A DNA stretch of 5,449 nucleotides from the NCBI GenBank assembly GCA_903898975.1, contig CAIUHT010001043.1, positions 1 through 5,449 on the forward strand. Direction: 5' to 3'. The notes below the pieces were generated by a model. It was given only the letters and a program-made list of their open reading frames with translations. It made no database searches and was not told the origin of the DNA. Origin of the DNA: an uncultured Planctomycetaceae bacterium (GTDB lineage: Bacteria > Planctomycetota > Planctomycetia > Planctomycetales > Planctomycetaceae). The translations under genes were made by a program, and so were the position numbers. This document shows positions 1-4,970 of this stretch, in pieces. Numbering within the stretch: position 1 is the first letter of the stretch; every line of letters begins with the position of its first letter.

Positions 1-2143
1 GCACTTGATCGGGACCCCGTCCCCCCGTGATCGCCACCGCTCCACCAACGGTCAGCGGCGCGTTGATGGCGAGGATGTCGACTTCATCGAGCCCGTAGGG
101 GCTTTGCGAAGTCCTGACGGTCAGCGTGCCGCTGACCGAGGTTTCGCCAAAGATGCCCGGGCTGGAGAGCAGTTCGAAGAGCGAGCTCCCGACATCATTG
201 AGGCTGTTGTCGAACAGGACGTTGCCCGTGATGGTCACCCCGGCGTCGATGTGCAGGCCCGAGTCTCCCTTGCCGGTCGAGTTGAAGGTCACGCCCTGCT
301 TGATGGCCAGCAGACCGCCGTTGGGGTTCCCGGCCAGTGGCCCGGCGAGATTCACCTGCACGGTTCCCGCCGACGCGGCGGTGACGTTCAGCCCGCCGTT
401 GATGGTCAGGTTGCCGCCAAAGTCGGTGCTGCCAAAAATGTTGAGCGTCGACTTGGAGTTCTGCAGGTTGGCCTGCACCTGCCCCGAGATGGTGGTGTTG
501 CCGGGAATGGCATTGATCGAGACCAGCGACTGTCCCGAGGTCTGGTTGATGGTGAGGTTGCCCGAGATGTTGAGGCCGGTGACCTGCACATCGTTGATGC
601 CGGTCCCCAGGTTGAGGATCAGGCCGCTGACGGTCGAGAGCAGGATCGACTGGCTGGTGGCGGTGCTCGTGCCGTAGGCGACGCGGGTGCCGTTACGCCC
701 CTCGATCACCACGCGGGTTCCCGACCGTCGAACGGTGACCGCCGGGTCCTGGGCGTCGGTCGAGGCAATGGTCAAGACGCCATTCGCCAGCGAGGCCCGA
801 ACCAGTGGGGAAGCGATGACGGGGGGCGTGGTGTTGAAGTTCGACCGGGTGAACTTGGTCGACACGACGCTGATCGGGCCCTGCACGTAATAGGTGCCCG
901 CCGGGGTACCCCCGATGAGCGACAGGTTCGACTTGGCGACGAACATGGGGACCAAGGCCCCGGCGTTCGACAGGTAGATCTCGGCCGCCGGCCCATTCAT
1001 GTAGACCGACAGCGTGCTGTTGAAGACGGTGGGGGCGTAGGCGAGATCGGTGCCGATGTTGAGGCGGGCTTCCGAACCACTGGAGGTCAGCGTGACTCCC
1101 AGCGTGAAGGTCGATCCGTCGATCTGCATCAGGTCGCGGGCGTAGTCGGGACTTGACCCGACGTTGAGCGCCAGCGTGTTGACAAAGCGGGTGTTCCGCA
1201 ATTCCACCACATCGGCCCCCGAGCCCGTGGCGATGGTGGCGATGCCTCCCACGGCCAGCGGGGTGCCAATCGCTTCAATCTGCACGGTGCTCCCCTCGTA
1301 GAGCGCCCTGCTCGTCTTGAGGGTCAGCGCCTTGGCAATCGAGGTGGTGCCAAACGACTGCGAGTTCGACAGGATCTCGATGGCGTTGCCGTTGACCGTG
1401 TTCAGCGAGTTGTCGAAGGAAAGCCCCCCGCCAATCGTCACGCCAGCATCGACATGCAGCCCGGAGTAGCCATTCCCGGTGTCCAGGACATTCACATCTC
1501 CGTTGATGGTCAGCCGGCCCCCCGAGGGGTTGTTGGCCAGCGGCCCGGCGAGATTGACCTGCTTGTCACCCGCCCCCGCCTGCGTGATCTGGACCGAACC
1601 CCCGACGGTCATGCTGCCGCCAAAATTCCGGCTGCCGTACAGGTTGAAGATCGAGTTCGTCGATCCCAGGTTGGCCACAATGGAGCCGCCAATGCTGGTG
1701 TTGGTCGCTCCCGCGTTGACCGTCACGATGCTCGCACCGGTGACCCCATTGGTGCCGTTGTTGAGTCGCAGGTCGCCGGTCAGGCTGAGCCCTTCCACCG
1801 AGACCTTGCTGATTCCGCGGCCCAGGTTGAGCGTCAGGCTGTTGGCCGTCGCGAGGCTGATGGTCTGCGTGGCGCGAACCGACGTCCCGAGGGTGATGGT
1901 GGTGTTCCGTCCCCCTTCGAAGACCACGCTCGTGCCTGACCGGTAGATCGAGACCTCGACATCGTTGATGTCGGTCGACGAGAGCGACAGGGCCCCGGCG
2001 GTATTCAGCAGCGTCAGGTTTCCGATCGCCGCCAGCAGTCGCCGGCTTTCAAGGACCTGGGCGGCCACCACCGGTTGGGAGCGTCGCCGCGCTGTCTTCT
2101 GTTGGCCACCCAGCCATCGCCGCCAGTTCCATTGGAGAATCAT
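1..2143 (-). CDS. Giant LEPR-XLL-type exported/surface protein, N-terminal 714 residues (C-terminus outside window)
   Basis: Reading the minus strand from ATG at 2143 gives 714 codons without a stop to the window edge. An in-frame TGA lies nine codons upstream with no other start between, and AAGGTG sits 5 nt before the ATG, so the start is well supported. The N-terminus is basic (MILQWNWRRW, then ARRRS), followed by LESRRLLAA at residues 31-39, a variant of the LEPR-XLL motif known at the head of very large planctomycete surface proteins. The rest is rich in Asn, Thr, Ser, Gly, Val and Leu, very poor in Cys, with alternating short hydrophobic strands (for example SLTLNLG, LTINGDVNV), which suggests a beta-solenoid or other stacked-beta structure. 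Residues 49-313 and 453-714 are homologous repeats. I infer a secreted or cell-surface structural or adhesive role; no catalytic motif is visible and no exact family beyond the N-terminal motif is recognised. It is divergent from galT across 691 bp. Confidence 0.88.
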   Translation of the reverse strand, partial: MILQWNWRRWLGGQQKTARRRSQPVVAAQVLESRRLLAAIGNLTLLNTAGALSLSSTDINDVEVSIYRSGTSVVFEGGRNTTITLGTSVRATQTISLATANSLTLNLGRGISKVSVEGLSLTGDLRLNNGTNGVTGASIVTVNAGATNTSIGGSIVANLGSTNSIFNLYGSRNFGGSMTVGGSVQITQAGAGDKQVNLAGPLANNPSGGRLTINGDVNVLDTGNGYSGLHVDAGVTIGGGLSFDNSLNTVNGNAIEILSNSQSFGTTSIAKALTLKTSRALYEGSTVQIEAIGTPLAVGGIATIATGSGADVVELRNTRFVNTLALNVGSSPDYARDLMQIDGSTFTLGVTLTSSGSEARLNIGTDLAYAPTVFNSTLSVYMNGPAAEIYLSNAGALVPMFVAKSNLSLIGGTPAGTYYVQGPISVVSTKFTRSNFNTTPPVIASPLVRASLANGVLTIASTDAQDPAVTVRRSGTRVVIEGRNGTRVAYGTSTATSQSILLSTVSGLILNLGTGINDVQVTGLNISGNLTINQTSGQSLVSINAIPGNTTISGQVQANLQNSKSTLNIFGSTDFGGNLTINGGLNVTAASAGTVQVNLAGPLAGNPNGGLLAIKQGVTFNSTGKGDSGLHIDAGVTITGNVLFDNSLNDVGSSLFELLSSPGIFGETSVSGTLTVRTSQSPYGLDEVDILAINAPLTVGGAVAITGGRGPDQV
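2..787 (-). repeat. Protein repeat unit 2 of the surface protein (residues 453-714)
   Basis: Second copy of the approximately 400-residue period. It matches unit 1 from STDAQDPAVTVRRSGT (compare STDINDVEVSIYRSGT) through LNLGTGI, VQVNLAGPL, SGLHIDAGVTI, LFDNSLN and the G-x-G-x-D-x-V end, where the window stops. The unit diverges enough (many substitutions and 1-3 residue indels) to be old rather than a recent duplication. Further copies probably lie beyond the left edge. Confidence 0.8.
1205..1999 (-). repeat. Protein repeat unit 1 of the surface protein (residues 49-313)
   Basis: This segment aligns with residues 453-714 at an offset of 401-405 residues. Shared landmarks are a strand ending in RSGT-V-EG..RN (around 68-80), LNLG (105-108), QVNLAGPL (195-202), a SGLH(V/I)DAGVTI block (227-237), FDNSLN (243-248) and a G-x-G-x-D-x-V end (308-313). 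The repetition is visible in the DNA too, for example the stretches encoding the VNLAGPL and FDNSLN blocks. A different segment of about 139 residues (314-452) separates the copies. Confidence 0.8.
2027..2053 (-). other. LEPR-XLL-like N-terminal motif (LESRRLLAA)
   Basis: Residues 31-39 of the large minus-strand protein. Planctomycete giant exported proteins typically carry LE-x-R-x-LL followed by small residues close to the N-terminus, after a basic stretch; here Pro is replaced by Ser, giving L-E-S-R-R-L-L-A-A. The position (about 30 residues in) and the preceding Arg/Lys-rich segment fit the family. The motif is thought to be connected with export or sorting, but its mechanism is not established. 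No standard signal peptide with a long hydrophobic core is seen before it. Confidence 0.75.
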
Positions 2144-2148
2144 CGCTG

Positions 2149-2154
2149 CACCTT
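2149..2154 (-). promoter_or_regulatory. Ribosome-binding site of the surface protein
   Basis: AAGGTG on the minus strand, 5 nt before the ATG at 2143. It is a moderate match to the Shine-Dalgarno consensus, and it supports this start because no other start codon exists between it and the upstream in-frame stop. Confidence 0.5.
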
Positions 2155-2184
2155 GTGTCGAGTCAGAGAATCACGAACTGCGGG

Positions 2185-2215
2185 CCTGGGGTCCCAGGGG
2201 GGTGTGTCCCAGGGG
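2185..2215. repeat. CCTGGG / CCCAGG inverted and direct repeat cluster
   Basis: CCTGGG (2185-2190), a 2-nt gap, then CCCAGG (2193-2198) form a near-perfect 14-bp palindrome. The ten bases GTCCCAGGGG occur at 2191-2200 and again at 2206-2215, exactly 15 bp apart. The cluster starts about 40 bp upstream of the surface-protein ATG, so it could be an operator or a leader hairpin. No known binding-site family is recognised. Confidence 0.45.
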
Positions 2216-2471
2216 CTGGACGAACGCCTGGAGGCGCTCAGGAAGCTTCCCGCGGCCGCCTGGATGGAAAGGCTCCCGGCGGGACACTTTCTTCGGGCTG
2301 GCCCCGAAAGCAGAACCTCGAAACGAAATCTTGCTCCCGCGCTGGACGAGTGGACTCCCTTCCGGTTTGGTCCCGAGCCACCGTGCGAGCCACTCCCGGG
2401 CCACCGAGAACGGTCTGGCGGAACCAATCAGAACAGCCACCGCTCCCGCTGCGGCAGGTTTCCGCAGTGTT

Positions 2472-2500
2472 GCCGAAACTTTCCGTGGTGGGAAAGCGGC
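2472..2500. repeat. Hairpin with 6-bp stem and outer 4-bp helix
   Basis: CTTTCC (2479-2484) pairs with GGAAAG (2491-2496) around the loop GTGGTG. Outside it GCCG (2472-2475) can pair with CGGC (2497-2500), leaving a 3-nt AAA bulge on one side. There is no T-run on either strand, so it is not a classical intrinsic terminator. Its role is unknown. Confidence 0.4.
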
Positions 2501-2765
2501 TCGGGCTGGAGGGCGCACTCATTCTGAAAAACAGCCTCCGCACCGCGACCTGGGTTCGAACCGTGTTGAGGAGCGGGTTCGAGAGGTCCCGGGCGGGGAA
2601 CCATTTCCGAAAACTATTCTAACATCTCAATCACCTCGCGAGACAGTTCGCACGCGAAAAGCTGCCGATTCTGACGATTTTGAGGGTCTTTCCGTCAGGG
2701 GGGGAATCTGGCCTGCCGAACCCCCAGGCACGCCCCGAGCGCCTCGGGTTTTGCTGCGGCCCGTG

Positions 2766-2794
2766 TTGGCGTGTGGTTGGCCAAAATCGATAAG
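2766..2794 (+). promoter_or_regulatory. Candidate sigma-70-type promoter of galT
   Basis: TTGGCG (2766-2771) and GATAAG (2789-2794) each match four of six positions of the -35 and -10 consensus with an ideal 17-bp spacer. Transcription would begin near 2801, giving a pyrimidine-rich leader of about 34 nt before the galT ATG. The match is modest and planctomycete promoters are poorly characterised, so this is a suggestion. Confidence 0.35.
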
Positions 2795-2800
2795 ATTTTG
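2782..2800. promoter_or_regulatory. 19-bp palindrome overlapping the galT -10 box (possible operator)
   Basis: CAAAATC (2782-2788) and GATTTTG (2794-2800) are perfect 7-bp inverted arms around GATAA. The element is AT-rich in a GC-rich surrounding and sits on the predicted -10 box, the usual place for a repressor operator. It would lie before the transcription start, so a DNA site is more likely than an RNA hairpin. No regulator gene is adjacent in the window. Confidence 0.4.
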
Positions 2801-2834
2801 CCCCCGCCTCCCCCTCCGCGACTGTGTCGGCCTT

Positions 2835-3839
2835 ATGCCCGAGTTTCGTCTCGATTGCGCCACCGGCCAGGTCGTCTTGATGGCGCCCGAACGGGAAGCC
2901 CGCGAAGGAGGCTTGGGGGAGCCACTCGACCCCAGGCGGCACTGTCCGTTTTGTCCCGGTTCCGAGGCTCTGACCCCTCACGAAGTGGCGGCCCGCCGGC
3001 CACCTGGTTCGCCGGCCAATGCCCCCGACTGGCAGGTTCGAGTCTTTGCGAACCGCTATCCAGCGGTGGCTGCTCCTCCCGAGGAGACTCGCGACACTCC
3101 CGCGCCGCCCGGGCCGGCTCAGCCAACGGTCCCCGGCTGGGGCTGGCACGAAGTGGTGGTGGAAACGCGGCATCACCCCCTGGGGCTGGCCGATCTCCCC
3201 GTGGAAGAGATTCGCTGGGTGCTGGAGATCTGGCGCGCGCGGTTGTGTGCTCTGCGAGACCTGGGAAACGACCCGCGGCAGCCCCGTTGCGAATGGGTCC
3301 AGGTCTTCAAGAATTCGGGGCCGAAGGCCGGGGCCTCGCAGCCCCATGCGCACTCGCAGATCTTCGGACTGCCGTTCGTCCCCGCGGGCCCCGCGGCTGA
3401 ATACGACCAGGCGGCAGACAGGGGGCCCGGCACAACCAGCCCGCTGCCCCTCGACGAAACGCTCTGCCTGCTGCAGACGGAGCACTATCGGGCCAGTTGC
3501 CCGAGGGTCAGCCGGTTTATGTATGAGGTGCACCTGCACCCGCTGCGACCCGAGTGCCAGTTCGCCCAGGAACCGCTCGCGCAGCTCTTCGAGCTTGCGG
3601 CCTTGCTGCGGAGGGTGTTGCAGGCCCTCAACTCGACTGCGAACACCCCCGACTACAACCTCATCTTGCACACCGCTCCACTGCACCGCATGGTTCGGGG
3701 CTGGCGGTGGCGGTTGGAAATCCTTCCCCGGCTGTATTCCTGGGGGGGACTGGAACTGGGAAGCGGCCTGGTGGTGAATCCCCTGCTGCCAGAGCAGGCT
3801 TGCCACCGCCTGAGAGCCAACCTGTCATTGGAGCGTTGA
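2835..3839 (+). CDS. galT: Galactose-1-phosphate uridylyltransferase (GalT family)
   Basis: 334 residues, a normal family length. GalT exchanges UMP between UDP-glucose and galactose 1-phosphate through a uridylylated histidine (Leloir pathway); it is cytosolic and belongs to the HIT superfamily. The family opening is clear: MPEFRLDCATGQVV at the start, then CPFC (C37, C40, zinc ligands) and NRYPAV (73-78). GWHEVVVET (103-111) is followed by H113/H114, one of which should be the third zinc ligand. The active site FKNSGPKAGAS (158-168) leads into H171-A-H173-S-Q175, with H173 the expected nucleophile. NLILHTAP and LEILPRL mark the C-terminal half. The usual HWH preceding IEILPRL is R291-W-R293 here. 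The start at 2835 matches the family N-terminus; the frame stays open far upstream but that part has no family similarity. No Shine-Dalgarno is seen before the ATG. A related nucleotidyltransferase specificity (such as ADP-glucose phosphorylase) cannot be excluded. Confidence 0.87.
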   Translation: MPEFRLDCATGQVVLMAPEREAREGGLGEPLDPRRHCPFCPGSEALTPHEVAARRPPGSPANAPDWQVRVFANRYPAVAAPPEETRDTPAPPGPAQPTVPGWGWHEVVVETRHHPLGLADLPVEEIRWVLEIWRARLCALRDLGNDPRQPRCEWVQVFKNSGPKAGASQPHAHSQIFGLPFVPAGPAAEYDQAADRGPGTTSPLPLDETLCLLQTEHYRASCPRVSRFMYEVHLHPLRPECQFAQEPLAQLFELAALLRRVLQALNSTANTPDYNLILHTAPLHRMVRGWRWRLEILPRLYSWGGLELGSGLVVNPLLPEQACHRLRANLSLER

Positions 3840-3953
3840 GCCCACGATCCCGTGAGGAGCGGTGTGGCCGGGTAGCATGGGGGCCCGGTCGGCACCCGGT
3901 CTTGGGCGGACGGACCTCCGCAGGCCATCGCGGGCCACGGCACCCACTTGGTT

Positions 3954-3973
3954 CCCAGGGGGAAAAACCTGGG
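3954..3973 (+). other. Stem-loop 115 nt after the galT stop
   Basis: CCCAGG (3954-3959) and CCTGGG (3968-3973) form a perfect 6-bp stem with an 8-nt loop ending in five A. It could fold in the galT 3' mRNA. There is no downstream T-tract, so I do not call it an intrinsic terminator. Confidence 0.35.
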
Positions 3974-4059
3974 CTGGGGCGGTGCTGCCGAGGCCGCGAC
4001 CTCCGGCCTCACGCATGCTGCGAAGACTGGTCGTGACGGTTGTGTCAGCCAGTCGTGAA

Positions 4060-4095
4060 GGGGCGGGAGCAGGGTGGGGAGGGGCGGGTGGGGGG
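4060..4095 (+). promoter_or_regulatory. Strong G-quadruplex motif upstream of rsfS
   Basis: Seven runs of three or more G occur within 36 nt on the coding strand: 4060-4063, 4065-4067, 4072-4074, 4076-4079, 4081-4084, 4086-4088 and 4090-4095, separated by loops of 1-4 nt. This easily satisfies the G3+N1-7 rule with more than one choice of tetrad. It lies 90-125 nt before the probable rsfS initiation region, so it could fold in DNA near the promoter or, if rsfS is read from upstream, in its mRNA leader. Confidence 0.6.
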
Positions 4096-4170
4096 TGAGG
4101 CGGCGTCGCGGTCGCTTTCCTTTTCCGGTCCCGTCTGTTACGTAAAAATGATCACAACGTTTCCAGTTCC

Positions 4171-4187
4171 AGGAGAGCAGCACCATC
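4171..4187 (+). promoter_or_regulatory. Shine-Dalgarno placed before an in-frame AUC: probable upstream start of rsfS
   Basis: AGGAG at 4171-4175 is followed, after 9 nt, by ATC at 4185-4187, in frame with rsfS. The argS gene downstream has exactly the same AGGAG plus 9 nt layout before its ATG. Starting here adds 19 residues (M-ATSKKTSAPAPDRSAGLP) to the protein, a polar, Ala/Pro/Ser-rich head. The first ATG (4242) has no Shine-Dalgarno. The upstream in-frame TGA is at 4149-4151, and no ATG, GTG or TTG lies in frame between it and 4242. A single-base change or error from ATG to ATC would explain this equally well. Confidence 0.5.
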
Positions 4188-4241
4188 GCCACGTCGAAGA
4201 AAACATCCGCTCCAGCCCCCGATCGCTCGGCCGGCCTGCCG

Positions 4242-4586
4242 ATGGCGCTGCTGGCGGCCCAAACGGCCGACGACATGAAGGGCAAAGAGACGGTGGTTCT
4301 GGACCTCCGCGAGGCGACGCCACTGGTCGATTTTTTCGTGGTGACAACCGCGACGAGCGCCCGACAGATGAAGTCGCTGGCGACCGAGGTCAGCAAGAAG
4401 CTGAAAGCGGCTGGTTCCCCCCGGTTGGCGCTGGAGGGCGAAGAGAGCACCCAATGGTTGTTGATTGATTTCGGTGACGTGGTGGTGCATGTCTTCAGTC
4501 CCTCGGCTCGAGGTGTTTACGATCTGGAGAACCTGTGGGCCGACGCCAAGCGAGTCGAGTGGCAACCGGCCGCGAAGACTGAGTGA
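4242..4586 (+). CDS. rsfS: Ribosomal silencing factor RsfS (Iojap/YbeB/DUF143 family)
   Basis: RsfS binds ribosomal protein uL14 on the large subunit and blocks joining to the small subunit, lowering translation when nutrients are short. The 114 residues from this ATG cover the whole family domain: ADDMKGKETVVLDLRE (9-24), the DFFVVTTATSARQM block (30-43, compare family D-x-x-x-I-x-T-x-x-S-x-R-x), LEGEESTQWLLIDFGDVVVHVF (64-85), and the closing Y-x-LE-x-LW-x-DAKRV (91-104). Length agrees with about 105 residues in E. coli. The ATG at 4242 is the first standard start in frame, but it has no ribosome-binding site and clips the first helix slightly; the true start is more likely ATC at 4185 (133 residues), see the separate entry. 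It sits 402 nt after galT and 384 nt before argS, all on the same strand. Identity is secure; only the start is uncertain. Confidence 0.9.
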   Translation: MALLAAQTADDMKGKETVVLDLREATPLVDFFVVTTATSARQMKSLATEVSKKLKAAGSPRLALEGEESTQWLLIDFGDVVVHVFSPSARGVYDLENLWADAKRVEWQPAAKTE

Positions 4587-4956
4587 GGTCCGCGTTCTTC
4601 CACTGCGGGCTCCCAGTCGCTGGGGGCTTCGCCCGCTGGGCCCCCGAACCCGTCGGCATGGGGGTTCCGCAGGCCCGTTCGCCTTCCGCCAGTCGCCAGC
4701 CCGGAACGATCTGAGTCGCCCTCGCAACGCGACGCCACTCGACCCATGGCTGCGAATGGCAGCGTGCACAGGGCTGCTGAGGTGGCCTGGTGGCATGACC
4801 CCGCCCAGTTCGCTGGGGATACATGCTCGGGGCCGCAAGGCGAATGGGCTGGTGAGTGAATCGGATGTGGGGCCGCAAAGATCGCCGGGTGTGTGCGGGC
4901 GGTCCCTGCGAGGGTGTTGCGATTGAGTTTGTGTCGTCATTGAGCGTGTGTCAGAG
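4587..4956. other. Intergenic region rsfS-argS, no gene recognised
   Basis: Apart from the stem-loops near its left end, I see a 10-bp direct repeat GGGGCCGCAA at 4829-4838 and 4869-4878, exactly 40 bp apart, and a G/T-rich stretch (4911-4950). Open frames across it lack ribosome-binding sites and family signatures. No promoter with both boxes could be found for argS, though the gap is long enough to hold one. Confidence 0.5.
4605..4645 (+). other. Two alternative stem-loops just after rsfS
   Basis: GCGGGC (4605-4610) can pair with GCCCGC (4631-4636), enclosing the inner hairpin CCCAG-TCG-CTGGG (4612-4624). Alternatively GGGGGC (4622-4627) can pair with GCCCCC (4640-4645); the two folds share bases and exclude each other. 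They begin 19 nt after the rsfS stop. Without a T-run they are not a standard intrinsic terminator, but they may protect the mRNA 3' end or mark a termination zone. Confidence 0.4.
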
Positions 4957-4961
4957 AGGAG
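4957..4961 (+). promoter_or_regulatory. Ribosome-binding site of argS
   Basis: AGGAG within a purine-rich stretch, 9 nt before the ATG at 4971. It supports that start and serves as the local reference for the matching layout in front of the rsfS ATC codon. Confidence 0.65.
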
Positions 4962-4970
4962 CGGGCGGGG

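Larger units (their letters stand above)
2144..2834. other. Divergent intergenic region (691 bp), no gene recognised
   Basis: This gap separates the start codons of the surface-protein gene and galT. Several open frames cross it on both strands, but their translations are compositionally odd (Pro/Arg/Gly-rich, no family signature), they overlap each other, and none has a good ribosome-binding site, so I call none of them genes. It holds CCTGGG-type inverted and direct repeats at 2185-2215, a hairpin at 2472-2500, a slightly AT-richer patch at 2601-2632 and the candidate galT promoter at 2766-2800. The minus strand has a TAGAAT at 2621-2616 that could be a -10 box for the surface protein, but no matching -35 is seen; if used it would give a 5' leader of over 450 nt. 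Confidence 0.6.
3840..4170. other. Intergenic region galT-rsfS (G-rich, no gene recognised)
   Basis: No credible coding sequence is seen. The stretch contains three simple stem-loops: CCCAGG/CCTGGG (3954-3959 with 3968-3973, loop GGGAAAAA), GAGGCC/GGCCTC (3990-3995 with 4005-4010), and CTGG..TGAC/GTCA.CCAG (4027-4052). A G-quadruplex motif follows at 4060-4095, then a pyrimidine-rich patch (4115-4136) and the 8-bp palindrome TTACGTAA (4138-4145). None of the stem-loops is followed by a T-run, so termination of galT transcription here is possible but not shown. No strong promoter for rsfS is recognisable. Confidence 0.55.

Noticed and set aside
5..1156. Plus-strand open frame of 383 codons, plus similar ones at 126-677 and 1454-1946
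   Set aside because: They are antisense to the surface-protein gene. Their Arg/Gly/Asp/Val-rich translations come from its codon pattern, and their apparent similarity to each other just mirrors the repeats on the minus strand.
2549..2563. tRNA T-loop-like GGGTTCGAACC
   Set aside because: The flanking stem does not pair beyond one or two bases on either strand, and no acceptor, D or anticodon arm can be assembled around it.
1965..2834. Upstream extension of galT to an ATG at 1965 (624 residues in all)
   Set aside because: The extra 290 residues have no family similarity, overlap the surface-protein gene, and the family N-terminus MPEFR-x-D-x-x-TG begins exactly at 2835.
2631..3806. Minus-strand open frame of 391 codons opposite galT
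   Set aside because: It is the complement of a clear GalT coding sequence and its translation shows no recognisable motif.
3954..3973. Intrinsic terminator of galT
   Set aside because: The stem is good, but no T-run follows it in the galT direction; kept only as a stem-loop.
4120..4150. Sigma-70 promoter for rsfS in the pyrimidine-rich/TTACGTAA region
   Set aside because: The best hexamers match only three and four positions of the consensus, which is no better than chance.
4040..4468. Plus-strand open frame with ATG at 4148 overlapping rsfS in another frame
   Set aside because: It runs out of frame through the RsfS domain. The translation is His/Arg/Gly-rich without a family match, so it is neither an upstream start nor a frameshift of rsfS.
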